In this document: positions 46,341-58,064 of the stretch, in pieces
Numbering within the stretch: position 1 is the first letter of the stretch
Layout of the letters: each line of letters starts with the position of its first letter
Assembly (NCBI RefSeq): GCF_030253575.1
Contig: NC_080558.1
Span: forward strand, 3,482,001 to 3,546,000
Reading direction: 5' to 3'
DNA: 64,000 nucleotides
Origin: Rhododendron vialii
Taxonomy: Eukaryota > Streptophyta > Magnoliopsida > Ericales > Ericaceae
The notes under the pieces: model-generated
Told to the model about the DNA's origin: nothing
Seen by the model: the letters and a program-made list of their open reading frames with translations, nothing else
The model's database searches: none
Translations under genes and position numbers: made by a program

Positions 46341-47913
46341 TCAACGCATGTTGTTCTTGCGAGCTATTTCTCGGGCCATCTCCCTCATTTCCTCTGGCGA
46401 TGGAGGTCTCGGTCCCTCCGGTGGGTAGACAACGTAAGAATGCTTCACAAACAAAACGGCATATACGTTTCAGAAAAGTATGAGATCCAGGATCAAGCAT
46501 CGTCCTCATCACTCAAAATCAATAATTCCATGACTTCAGAATTAAAGATTCATATCCCTTATCCAAAGAGCAGGCTAGTCAAATGGTAATGGATATAAGA
46601 AGAACTTAAAGTGCTCCCTCCTGTATGTAAGATCCCATGTGCGTAAAGAAGAAACACAAGTTGCTTTGCTAGTTCAACCCAGACCATTGGACCTGAACAG
46701 TGTGACTTTGAAACTGAAAGTGGTATTAGAGCTCCTGGTAGCTCTTGAGGGGTGATCAAACAAAATGATATTAAGAGATAAAGAATGGTATTCCTTTGGT
46801 ATTTTGAGAGCATTTTGGTCAGATATTTCTCCCAGTTCTAATATTTGGAGGCGGTTGTTGTAGCTTAGTTTATTTGCTAGTGTTAACCCATGTGCTTGTT
46901 GGATGTTAGCTTCTCGTCCCTACGATGTTGTAAGCTTTGCTTTGGTTTAGTGAAAGCAAACCGTAAAAAGAATGAAGAAAAACAATTTAATGAAAGAAAC
47001 AAAATTTCCAGTACCTACTTAGCAAGAGAGGATATTTTTTCTGTCTATATGGATCTTTAGCAAAACTTCAAAAAGACATAACAAGCTACTTAAGATAGAA
47101 CATAATACTATTTCCCATTCAGATCAATGATCAGTGATTTCCTGAAGAATCCTAAAGGTGTTGTTCAGTTGGTATTAGTAACGCTCGACCTTTTTGTAAG
47201 TAGTTATTAGGGCTGATAAATAAACCAAACGAGCTGAACAGTTGATTATTCGAGCTTGGTTTGAAACTTAGCGAACCTTAAAAGTATGTTCAAGCTTGGT
47301 TTGTTTATGAAACGGAACAATATTAAATGAGCTTTAATTGAGTCAAGTAGCTTAAATTTTTAAAAATCACAAGTCGAACGAGCCCAATTAATCATTAGAA
47401 CTTCACGGTGTCTTGCCGTTGATAAATTAGTCCGGTAGCAATAAGAGTACCGGGAAATGATTCTACAAAACATCTTCCAGTCTTTCCGCAAGCGCAACAC
47501 CCCATATACTTTAGTGAATCCACTGTATTGCCTAAATTGTCTAAATGGTATTTTTAACTTCTTGTCTACACTGTGAAGACGACATCTTGTCCAAATTGTC
47601 TAAGTGGAAGAGCCAAAAATACCAAAATAACCATTTGACGTTATTCTGAAGGAAAAATTTAGCAGGAAATCACATCTATCATGCCCATATAACAAAGGCA
47701 TATAGTTTCATACATGTGGGTATGAAACATAATCTACGCATTGGGTGGAAAAAGAAGCTGAGAGAGAGAGAGAGAGAGAATTACATTGCCCATGAACTTC
47801 TTGAGATTGTCGGTGTTGTTGGCGAAGAAATACATCATACCGATCGGAACTGTCACGTACACTGCGAATTTCGCAATCTCCAAAACACCCTTTGAAGTTC
47901 CCAGTGAAGACAT
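46341..47913 (-). CDS. PET100-like cytochrome c oxidase assembly protein
   Basis: Two exons on the minus strand, 47913-47785 and 46442-46341, phase 0, giving 76 aa. The intron is 1.34 kb with GT-AG ends. PET100 is a small inner-membrane mitochondrial protein that helps assemble complex IV. Visible are GTSKGVLEIAKFAVYVTVPI, a membrane segment at about 14-31 ending MMYFFANN, then KKFMGN, and after the junction SYVVYPPEGPRPPSPEEM and EIARK near the C-terminus. The length and the YPPEGPRPPSPEEMREMA block agree with the plant PET100 homologue as I remember it. The ATG at 47913 was chosen because the family starts there; the frame upstream holds no other ATG nearby. Exon 1 lies between two (CT)n tracts. 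The gene is easily missed because of its small exons. Confidence 0.85.
47760..47779. repeat. (GA)n microsatellite next to the PET100 intron donor
   Basis: On the coding strand the donor GTAATT is followed at once by about ten CT dinucleotides and then CAG. Length changes here would alter the start of the intron. Confidence 0.85.
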
Positions 47914-47962
47914 CTTTTTCTTGGAAAAATGAACGAACACCCAACTGTTGAAGAGATAACCC

Positions 47963-47991
<29 letters not shown>
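47963..47991. repeat. (GA)n microsatellite in the PET100-like 5' UTR
   Basis: On the coding strand this is a (CT)n tract of about 14 units, some 50 bp before the ATG. CT-rich leader tracts are common in plants and can affect expression. Confidence 0.85.
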
Positions 47992-47994
<3 letters not shown>

Positions 47995-47999
47995 CTGGA

Positions 48000-49870
48000 T
48001 AAAGGATGCGGGGCGGGTGGGTGGGACTTGTGGAATGGAGCTTGACATTGGTTGGGCCGTAGAAGAAACGATAACTCATGAAGCTTGGGTTTTTCATTGG
48101 GCCCAGCCCAGAAGTACAGAATTTAAGTAGGTAATATGCAGGATATTTTCACAAGCCCGGACCGAGGGACGAATGAGCCCAGACAATCACCTTACCCAAG
48201 TTTTAAAATTCATTTCTGCTACATAAGTGTAGTAGTAATTTTTTCGTAAGAGTTTTAAATCTATAAAGAATCACCCGTCTAATGTTTTCTTTTTAAACCT
48301 ATCACGTGCCCGTCTAAGTTTCATTATAAATGCATTTTACATCGTTCAAGAGCATCGAATGATTCTAACTTTTATAGGGTTGATCCAGAAACTACACCGT
48401 GAGCTTTGATCTTGATCATTATTGGTTTTCAATTGGTAACAACGCTATTTCCTTGTTTTTTTCTTCTTGAGAAGATGAAGGTCTTTTTTGATTTTTGCTT
48501 ATAATTCGCCTGGCTTATGATTCATTTTCAAAATTGAACTATATTTTTGTTGAAGAAACAGTAAGAAAAGGAGAAAGAAGTTGTTGCATCTGTCCTGAGC
48601 TTAGTCATGTGATCCTTCAAATGCTTATGTTCTCGTTTTCAATCTTCAAATTGTGCTCGCGCTCTTAATCCTCATTTCTCACGGATTTCAGCAGTTTATG
48701 ATGTTTTTCAAACACGCTTTCACACTCGCACTCTCGTTTTCATACTCACACACGAATCATGTGGCTTAGTTTATAAGAGGATGACAAGTTGAGAACCCTA
48801 GGTTCATGCGGAGGGGAGTAAATATAAGTGACCCCACTCAATTTTCTAAATATCTCCACAATTGTCAAATTTGACCCCACTAAATTTGCATTATTGCCCC
48901 AAAAACTACGCATAGGTCTTAAAGTTAAAATTACCTCAAGCGTTCTATCTAAAATGAAGATTGTGAAAAAACGTTTTCAATAATTGAACGAAGGATCCAA
49001 TAATGTTACTAATTCATTCGTGTATATTAAACAATTGTTCCAAATAGTTCTACAATCTTTTAACAGATCAAAAGTCGTTAGAAGCTTTTGCAAATAATGT
49101 TCACTTGATATCAATGCATATTCAAGATCTCGTGTTTGTTTTGCCTAAAAATCAAATCTTCTGATTACTATGGCTCCATTTTGTTGAACTTTTTTTGTCC
49201 ATTTCATTTTGTGTGTTTTGTTCGTCTTTTACCGATTATTATTTTTTATTTGCGTCATATTTTTGGATTAATTATCCATCTCGATCAAATGAGTCTAAAA
49301 AATGGAGTACGAAATTATGAGCAAAAGCCCAAAAAAAAGAAGAAAAGAACTCACTAAAGACAAAAAAAAAAAAATACCAAACAACTGTCTTTTTTGTCTA
49401 CTAAAATGTTGTCTTATATGAACTTTTTTTTTAACATCGATCCGCTTTTTTGTGTTGGGAAAGTGCAACACAAAACCCAGTAATGATCCATACAGATTAG
49501 ACAACAAAAAAATTGCAAAAACCCTACAAGGCAGAACTAAGGTTTCACCTCAACTCCTGCGACACGAACGCTGGTTGAACTTGTTATAGCTTGTCTTGCT
49601 ATAAGCCACGAATGCTGTTCGACCGTACCCTACAATTTTCTGCCGTGTTCCCTTTTCGTGGAAACCCTATGTGATTATTTTTTCTCTCTCACAACCCTCT
49701 AACTTCTCAAAAAACGTGTGTGACCTAGAGAACGAAACGGTATTTGGTTCACCAAAATTTGAAGAAATAATCATTCCACATGGAATTATTATTCAACCAA
49801 ATAAAAAAATAGCTATTTCCATTTGAAAAGTAAAGAATTACAATTTCATTCCACCATCCCTTATTTAGAT
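48000..49870. other. PET100-like promoter side and intergenic DNA
   Basis: The first 100-200 bp are promoter for the minus-strand gene. The remainder is AT-rich with no gene or clear transposon boundary. Confidence 0.35.
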
Positions 49871-49876
49871 TGTTAA

Positions 49877-50105
49877 TTTCACTCTCAAAATTACAAATGT
49901 CACTCATATAATTACTAATGCCACTCCAAAATTTGCTATCGCCATTCCAAAATTTGCCATTGCCGCTTCAAATTTTACAAAATGCCACTCCCAAAATTAC
50001 TATTGGCACTCCAAATTTTATTATTATACCATTCTAAAATTTGCCATTACCATTCCAAAATTTACTATCGCCATCCAAAATTCATTATTGTCACTCAAAA
50101 GTTTA
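49877..50105. repeat. Degenerate minisatellite, about 20-bp unit
   Basis: Roughly ten imperfect copies of CCATTCCAAAATTTGCYATYG follow each other, drifting between CACTCC, CATTCC and similar starts. It lies inside a region whose outer parts (from 49740 and to 50217) read like inverse-related ends of a larger repeat. Confidence 0.7.
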
Positions 50106-50109
50106 CAAT

Positions 50110-50680
50110 TGATTCCTAGCCACAACCAAATATGAGAATGAGAATGATTATTCCAATCTCAATTTCATTCCATTCCAATTCACATTTCCTCCCATTTAAC
50201 CGAACACATCCTTAGTTCCGTTCCTATTTTTCAAAAAAGAGAGGTGACAACTCTCGTCCTTGGGACTTGGGGGCTGTTGTCGGGACAAAAAGCATTCAAC
50301 AGTGTCCAATTTCACCATCAATTTCGGCAACTAATAATTCATATTTAAAAAAAAAAATCTTCAAGACGATAAGGATGAATGCTACTGAACGTTATGGTCC
50401 CCAAAATCGTCGCCCTCGCTGATGAGTGATGACATTTCTATTGCGACTGGGCCTCAGTGGACTCCAATTCAACCTTATCAGTGCCAAAAAAGTCTTTGCC
50501 ATAGTCTTTGGTTTCTAGATCCCAAAAAAAAAAAAAAAAAAAAAATTCTAGATCCAACTCACAAGTCACAAGACTCATATTAATGCATTTCTATCGCTTC
50601 CGCCAAAAAAAAAAAAAAAGGTCACAAGACTCACAACCAGATATTTAACCAGACTTCTCTACTGGGTTGGAAAATTCTCA
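50110..50680. other. Intergenic DNA with poly-A runs
   Basis: It contains A-runs at about 50523-50545 and 50605-50618. The phrase CACAAGACTCA occurs twice around the second run. No gene is seen. Confidence 0.4.
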
Positions 50681-50684
50681 GAAA

Positions 50685-50835
50685 CCATTGCTAGTGCAGT
50701 TGGTTGTCTCTTTTTTCCCCCAAGTGGAGGCTTGGGTTCGAGCCCCGCGAGGGACAGGTTTTGGAGGCCAGGGCTATGGATAACTTATGAACACTCTAAT
50801 ACCCCGCTAACCCCCTTTAATGCATATACAATATT
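50685..50835 (+). repeat. SINE-like retroposon (tRNA-derived head)
   Basis: TAGTGCAGTTG at 50692-50702 is a perfect box A. GGTTCGAGCCC at 50735-50745 is box B with one change. A body of about 90 bp follows, ending near CCCCGCTAACCCCCTTTA. The arrangement is that of plant tRNA-derived SINEs, possibly the Au group, but I could not compare with a consensus. Confidence 0.6.
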
Positions 50836-51063
50836 GGTAAAAAATATATATATTCCAGTGGAGACTTTTCTATGCCCTCCCACACATTACTCATTTTCTG
50901 GAATGAGTTTTACCCCGTACTTTTTAGCAAAAATAAATACTGATCTTCGTAAATGTTTTAAATTTTTTTGCACCAATTAAAAGTTGTAATATTAGTTTTT
51001 TAATCGAAAATTTTAAAACTTAATTACAGGAGCTTACTTTTTTGTTCAGCAAGTCTAACTACA

Positions 51064-51396
51064 CAGAATTGTACACAGATCACGGTGTGGAGCCTGTTTC
51101 GGATCCTACACAAATGATCCGAACCATTCATTAAATGTAAAACAATTTTTCGATGTCATTTGAGAGAAAAATCAACTCAATCCGATACCTATAGATGCTT
51201 GATATCATTTAAATGAAAAGTTGGATGATTGAATTGAGAACGTATAGGTATTAGATTAAGTTCATTTTTCGTGATGACCGTCAATTTTTTTTTTCTATAT
51301 TTATTGAACGGTTCAAATTATTTGTGTGAAATACAGAGTGAGCCTCATACCGTAATCTATGTACGATTACCGTGCACAATTGTTGTGCCGTTAGTC
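51064..51396. mobile_element. Fold-back element, relative of element C
   Basis: The arms are inverse repeats of about 150 bp sharing TTCATTAAATGTAAAACAA-like and AATCCGATACCTATAGATGC-like words with the element at 11300-11690. It is non-coding. Confidence 0.65.
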
Positions 51397-51399
51397 TGG

Positions 51400-53560
51400 T
51401 TGTTTTGTGTGAGTAAAGAAACAAACAAAACATCGGAGGTCAAGAACGTACCTTTCGGGCTCTGATCTCGCTTTCCATCAGTTTTTTCCTTTTTTTTCTT
51501 TGTATACATTAGGGAAATTAGCGGGAGAGTTAGTAAATTAGTTTATAGAAGGCATAAAAGCTGTTCATTATCCTGAACTCAAACATCTTTGTCGAGGCTC
51601 GAATCCTAATCTCTCTTGCGAGAAAACAATGAGACAACCGCTGGATTACAAACCCATTGGTTCACTTTCCATCGGTTCGGACCACGCATGTTTCTTGCAT
51701 TCACATCTGTCTCTACCACTAAACAAAAAAGAAAAAAAACAAAACAAGCTGGCTGCATTTTCAATTAATAGGGTTGACCTGGGAGGTTGACCTCGAAGTC
51801 TTCGAGGTGGGACCCATATCCCATGCGGATATTTTATTTCGGTGGTTTTACACCATCCATGTCATTTTCATTTTGAATATCCATCCAACTCTCACACCAG
51901 ATTTACCTTATTTTTTGGCAATTTTTTTGGCACGCTCACATCCATTTCGAGCCCTTTACTCTAGCTACTAATTATTTTTGAGTAAAAACTTAATTTATGA
52001 TAAATAAAAAAAAGACTTCAATTTGCAAATTCAGAATTAAACATAGATTTCTATAAAAGTTCCACCTTAATAAGAGTTACAAATTTGATGGCCATAATAA
52101 TCTTGGAAATTGTGAATAAAAATGGTACGTATTTCACTTTATTGGTAATGTAGTGGGCGTAAGAAAAGATGCATAGGTCGAACGGGGAGTGCATGTTATT
52201 GTGTTGAACCATTTGTTGGGATTTTTAGTCCCTCGCCGCAGCGGAAGCACGCCACAAAATTAAACAAGCACAAGAAAAAATAAAGAATACAAGATTTTCG
52301 TGGTTCGGTCTCAATACCTACTCCACAAACAAAAGAGAAATTCCACTATATTGATCGAGTTCAATGAGATAGAAAAATATTAATTCTCAAGTCTATGCTC
52401 ACTAATATTTTTTTATCTCTCTCTCACTTTCACAATATATTTTTCTCTCTTGCTCTCACCAATTGTGTATATCTCACACACAACACCCTAAACCCGAATA
52501 CGCCTTGGTATTTATAGAATATTAATTTCTGCCTTTATTTGGTCGGAGAAAAACCCCAGCCTTGACACCCAAGGCGGCCTTGTGATTCCTTTTCCGTAAG
52601 AACTTCAATTAGGAAAGGAGTCCTATTCCATAATGAATTCTTCTTTAGTTGGATTCTGCCAAAGAATATCTCTAATGCAAATAAGGCCCAAAATCATGTG
52701 AATAGTATTCTAAACCATATGAAAATTATCCAACGTGGGTGAAGCACAACACTATTGTAGGTCGGGTTGGATTGAGGCAATTCACAAGGATGGACCAAGC
52801 TAGGGAGTAGGGACACTGTGCCAACCCAACCCATGGAATTGCCCATGTGATGTGAGGCTAGGAGCAGGGTTGGATTGGATAAGAGCTAGTGTATTTGTGA
52901 GGCTAAGAGCAGGGTTCGATTGGATAAGAGCCAGTCCACTACATGTATCAGGTGTGGTCGGCATCACAAGACAGTCGAGGTAGCACAAATCCGTCGAGTG
53001 ACATAAGCCAATACGAGGATTAGTTACAAGAGGTTATTTTGGGCGCAAGGTACTTGGAGGCGAACCCCTTTGAAAAGGTTTACAATGAGTTCTCTATCAG
53101 TTACCGTTCCTATTCACTTTTGTTTGACATTGGGAGTTTTGCATCTAGTCGTCAAATTTCACGAAGAAGGTGAGGAATCATGGCATTCTACCCTATTGGA
53201 AATTTTCGACACGACACGAGAATTCGACATGAAATTAACGGGTTAGGGTCAGTTATTTCTGGCACGAAACACGAATATAACACAACACGATAATACGAAA
53301 AGCTAAACAGGTCGGGATATGATTGAGAAAATATTGACACAAACACAAGATGACATAAAATGACACGACACGATGCTAACCCCTAATTCTACCTCTTATA
53401 ACTCCACATTGTGTGTGTGTGTGTTTTTTTTAAAAAAAATTGGTACATCACACGCTGTGATTTTGAGTAAAGTAGTGGAAACGTTTGAAAAATTACTTTC
53501 CATGTTCAAACCTAATTTTGAGCACATAGCATTAACGTGGGTGGTGGGTTGGAAGTTGGA
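51400..53560. other. Intergenic DNA, possible solo-LTR-like repeat at 52.2-52.55 kb
   Basis: Around 52215-52540 the text (CGTGGTTCGGTCTCAATACC, TCTCACACACAACACCC, and a minus-strand TATA word CTATAAATACC) resembles a common plant repeat, perhaps a solo LTR on the minus strand, but I cannot define its ends. At 52850-52935 a unit containing GAGCAGGGTTSGATTGGATAAGAGC is tandemly duplicated. No gene is seen. Confidence 0.35.
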
Positions 53561-53564
53561 TCAT

Positions 53565-53873
53565 TTGACTACAACTAATAGTCAAACAGTCAAATCGACG
53601 GCTTAGATGGGGCAAAAACAAAAGCAATCTTGACTTGATTCCCAACAGGGTTCCAACTTCTCCCCTTCCCATTGTTTTTTCCCACGGCTCGTATTCGGGT
53701 CAATTTATGCGTACTTCAACTAATCTTTTTTTTAGTTTGATCAACGAAAAGTCGTTCACGCCAGGACTATGAAATTTTCAAAAAATTTAATTTTTACGAC
53801 CTGACCTTAAAAATTGAATCCCTATTAAAAGTGTGAAAAACAAACCCACCAACAGAACTAGGAAGCTTTGACT
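53565..53873 (+). promoter_or_regulatory. W-box cluster upstream of the LysM receptor gene
   Basis: Five TTGACT sites occur within 310 bp: 53565-53570, 53580-53585 (inverse), 53588-53593 (inverse), 53630-53635 and 53868-53873. TTGACY is the WRKY-binding W-box. The cluster precedes the start codon by 120-430 bp, so pathogen- or chitin-linked WRKY control is plausible. Confidence 0.5.
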
Positions 53874-53926
53874 GGGTCTTCCCCCTTCTTCTTCCCCATT
53901 GTCACTTCTTTGCCCATTCCCCATTT

Positions 53927-53933
53927 TTATAAA
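53927..53933 (+). promoter_or_regulatory. TATA box of the LysM receptor gene
   Basis: TTATAAA in a pyrimidine-rich context lies 62 bp before the ATG at 53995, leaving a short leader of about 35-40 nt. Confidence 0.5.
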
Positions 53934-53994
53934 CCTCTACCTCCCAGGCTCCCACCAACATTCCAAAACACCAAACCAAAAAAAAAAAGAAAAT

Positions 53995-56814
53995 ATGAGA
54001 ACCAAACACAGCCTCCCTCTCTCTCTACTCCCCCTCCTCCTGTTCCTCCTCTCCCACTCCCCCACTTCCCAAGCCCAAGAACAACTCCCGGACGGCACCA
54101 CCGGCTACACCTGCCCCGCCAACGAGTCCACCTACCCCTGCCAGGCCTACGCGTTCTACCGAGCCTCCGCCCCTAACTTCCTCGACCTCGGCTCCATCGG
54201 AGACCTCTTCCAAGTCAGCCGCGTCCAGATCTCAAACCCCAGCAACATTACCTACCCGAACACCACCCTCGTGCCCGACCAGCCCCTCTTAGTCCCCTTG
54301 ACCTGCTCCTGCAATTCCGTCACCGGCAACTTGACCGCCACTTCCCTTCCCAATACCAGTTCCATTTCCTACGCCAACATCAGCTACATCATCAAGGGCG
54401 GGGACACTTTCTACCAACTGTCCGCTTTCTCCTTCCGGAACCTCACCACTTACCAGTCCGTCGAGGTCGTTAACCCGACCCTCGTCGCGACCAATCTCTC
54501 CATCGGGGTCACTACTATTTTCCCGGTCTTCTGCAAGTGCCCGAACAGGACCCAGTTGGGAAACCAGGCCAATTACCTCATCAGCTACGTTATCCAGCCC
54601 GAGGATAACGTAACCTCGGTCGCTTCGCTCTTCGGGTCGACTGCCGAGTCTATTACCGAGGTTAACGGCGGTGTTTTTGACCCTTTTACCACCATCTTTA
54701 TCCCCGTTTCAAGGCTTCCTGTTTTAACACAGCCTAGTGTTACTCCATCAACTTCAATTGGGAGGAAGGAGGATAAGGGGAAGGTTATAGGGTTGGGAAT
54801 TGGGTTGGGGATTTGTGGGGCTTTGTTGGGCTTGGTGGTTGGGTTGTGGGTTTACAGGGAGAAGAAGTGGAAGAAGAGGGAGTTGGGAAGGAAGAGGGAT
54901 GAAGAGGGAAAGGGAGGGAAGGTTAAGGGGGCGTTTGGGAAAGGGGTGGATCTGAACTTGTTGGTGTCTGATGTTTCGGATTGCTTGGATAAGTATAGAG
55001 TATATGGGATTGAGGAGTTGAGGGAAGCAACTGATGGGTTTGATAAGAACTGGTTGATTCATGGGTCTGTGTATAAAGGGTATATTGGTGGTGGGCTACA
55101 TGCCATCAAGAGGATGAAGTGGAATGCTTGTGAAGAACTGAAGATCTTGCAGAAGGTATAACTTCAAAAATCCCCCATCTTTGCCCTTGTTAGTTGTTTG
55201 TTATGTTGAATTTCAATTATTTTCCCAATAATTTCCTTAATAGATTGTGATTAGGGCCGCAAAAGAGTTGTGATCAACATGCTTTGAAGTGTTCGAGCTA
55301 GGAACATTCAAAACTAGTCTAGCTCGAGCTCAAGCTCAAGTCGAGTCCAATTTATCGAGCTCAAGCTCGGCTTGTTTAGTATTGAGGTGTTCAAGTTCAA
55401 TTTGTTTACTAAACGAGCCAAGCAATAAACGAGCATCCTAGTTTTTACAAACTAGCCGAGTTACAACTAACTCAATTCGACTTGTTAGTAAAGGAGTCAT
55501 GCTCGCGAATAGCTCGATTCGTTTGCAGTCCTAATTGTAATTGCATCTAAAACGTGTGATTTGCCTTTTTGAAATTATAAGCATGTTTGGTGATAAACTT
55601 ATATGATGGGGAAAAAAAACGGCAATACAAAAGTTCTGGCCTTGTTCGTTTTGATGTTTTACTTTGTTTTAATTTTATTTTTCAATCATTATTTTATATC
55701 TTTCTCCAATCATTATCATATTTTTCTAATTATTAATTTTATTTCTCTCTCTATCTCTCTCCACTCGTTATCTCTCTCCAATCATTACCTTATTTTTTTC
55801 TCAAATTATTACCAAAATTAAAATACTCAAAGTTACCAAACGAACAATCAAACGAACAATGCCTAAGAAGGCCTATGGCATCCTTAGCTTTTTTTTCGGG
55901 TTGTTGTGCCTCATCTCCAAATAATCAAGTATAGAATATGCAACACTTTTTCTGTCTAGTCAACTTTTTAATGTATTGTTTAATGCCTTAATGCTTTTAG
56001 CTAGGATCTAGCCGGCTTTTTAAATTTTTTGTAATTGGTAGATCAAAAGGACTGGGGGAGGCGAAACTTGATTAAACATAAAAGCCAGGGACGTCATTGC
56101 AAGATACCAAATACAAAAATTGGTTTGGTGGAGATGTTAAAAACTAATTGTGAATAGAATAGTAGTTAGCTGAAGTGATTAGTCTTATTCTTAGGCACCA
56201 AAGGTGGATGTAATAATAATTAAGTGTAGTGATGGAGTCTGCCTGGTCCCTTTCGTAGGATTTTTCAAAACACAAGTCGTCAATCTTCACTTTTCTATTA
56301 CTATAAGTATACAACTACTATTGGTCTATTATCTTAAACAAGCTCCCGCTAGTGGGCAGTTGGGATTGGTCTCCCGGGGTTAGTCAATGCGCATGAAAGC
56401 TGGTCCAGACATCTGGTTATTAAAACATTATTGGTCTATTATCGTCGTTATGATCTTTTTTTATGGGTGATGGGAGGGATTTTGGCCCTGTTAACATTTT
56501 CTTTTTCCTACAGAGCAGAGGGGTGTTTTGGAGCCAAAATTAAAAAAAAAAATTCACAAACAATGAAATAACTTCAGACTAGAGCCCTGACTTTTTCGGG
56601 TTTATGGAAATGATTCTCTCCATGATTTGATGGAAGTGACCGAAATTTAACTCCAAGCCTCCGAAATTTCGGAAGACCTCAAACTTGTTCATTGGCAATT
56701 GTGGTTTTGCCTGTTTTTCTTTCATATTAGATCATATTCGTGCCACATCTTTAGCATCTCACACTTCCTTTTTGTCTGTGTTGATGCCTGAAGTTTTTCC
56801 TCAAATGGCTATCA

Positions 56815-56864
<50 letters not shown>

Positions 56865-58064
56865 TGGGTTGGAACTTGGATGGTGTTGATGCCTCTATTC
56901 TTTCACTCGAATATTTTGATTTAATTTCCTTTCTTTCTGTTCTCAATTAGTCAATTGACATAACAAGTGAGATGAGCAAGAGGACATGGACTATAAAATT
57001 CAAAACACTGATCATCTTTGATTCACGAATAAGGGGATAAGTTCGACTATTTGATCCCACGTTTGGAATATTGCAAAATTACTCCAGGATAACTTATCAC
57101 AAGTTACTATTCGTTTCTGCATTTGCGGGTGTTTTTTTTTTAGTCTTGTAACTTACTGTATGTAATCCTTTCTGTGATGATTTAGCTTATCAAGTAAATG
57201 ACCTAGGCTGAAATGGTCATACAAAACCTGTATACACACCTTTTACTACTTAAGCGTTTGATTTTATCTTTTCTCTGTTGACATTGAACGAGTGAATTCC
57301 TAACAAAATCATGATTTTTGCTCTTGAAGGTTAACCACGGCAACTTGGTGAAGCTAGAAGGGTTCTGCATAGATCCTGAAGATGGAAACTGCTATCTAGT
57401 TTATGAATACGTTGAAAATGGATCTCTTTCCTCGTGGCTCCACGATAAAAAGACCGATAAGTTGAGTTGGAAAGCAAGGCTAAGAATTGGCATTGATGTA
57501 GCCAACGGTCTCCAATACATCCACGAACACACTAGGCCGCGAGTGGTGCACAAAGACATCAAGAGCAGCAATATCCTCTTAGATTCAACCATGAGAGCCA
57601 AAATAGCCAATTTCGGGCTAGCAAAATCCGGTCACAACGCCATAACAATGCACATCGTTGGAACTCAAGGCTATCTGGCCCCTGAGTACTTATCCGATGG
57701 AGTGGTTTCGACCAAAATGGATGTGTTCTCCTTCGGTGTGGTTTTGCTCGAGCTTATTTCGGGGAGGGAAGCCATCGATAAAGACGGGAAGCTCCTGTGG
57801 AAGGCCGTCGACGGAATTTTGGAGGGGAATGAGGAGACGAAGGAGAAGAGAGTGAAGGATTTTATGGATGGTGCTATTCTCGGAGAGGCTTCCTCAATGG
57901 AGAGTGTTCTGAATGTATTGGCTGTTGCTATTTCTTGTCTGCATAGAGATCCTTCCAAGAGGCCCGGCATGGTGGATATCGTTTACGCCTTGTGCAAGAG
58001 CGATGAATTTGTTTTCGATGTCTCCGAGGAAGGGTTGTCTCCGAGTCAAGTAGCAGCAAGATAA
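53995..58064 (+). CDS. LysM receptor-like pseudokinase (LYR/LYK4-5 class)
   Basis: Exons 53995-55155 and 57330-58064, phase 0, GT-AG intron of 2.17 kb, 631 aa. It is a plasma-membrane protein expected to bind chitin-type oligosaccharides or Nod/Myc-factor-like molecules with a CERK1-type partner. Residues 1-27 are a signal peptide. Three LysM-like segments with CxC motifs (C104/C106, C180/C182) and many N-glycosylation sites fill about 28-240. A membrane span lies at about 264-287, then a juxtamembrane and kinase-like domain. The glycine loop is reduced (LIHGSVYKG, 354-362), the catalytic loop is HKD (461-463), and the DFG aspartate is Asn481 (NFG), so phosphotransfer is unlikely. K372 (AIK) and the GTQGYLAPEYL segment remain. 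The ATG at 53995 starts a proper signal peptide; an in-frame upstream extension lacks one. The subclade (LYR3-like or LYK4/5-like) is uncertain. Confidence 0.92.
55252..55533. mobile_element. hAT-type MITE in the LysM gene intron
   Basis: It begins TAGGGCCGCAAA and ends with the inverse of TAGGACTGCAAAC. The 8-bp flanks ATTGTGAT (55244-55251) and ATTGTAAT (55534-55541) differ at one base, so they are a hAT-sized target duplication. The interior is rich in GAGCTCAAGCTCG words shared with other copies of the family. Confidence 0.85.
56819..56857. repeat. (TC)n microsatellite in the LysM gene intron
   Basis: About 19 TC dinucleotides followed by a short CA run, a likely polymorphic marker within the intron. 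Confidence 0.9.

Noticed and set aside
47708-48097. 129-aa minus-strand frame through the PET100-like exon
   Set aside because: It is out of frame with the conserved PET100-like sequence and is kept open by the CT microsatellites (Ser-Leu repeats).
55603-55821. Small Phe/Ser-rich membrane-like ORF in the LysM gene intron
   Set aside because: Low-complexity TTTCTC-rich DNA; intronic and without start context.
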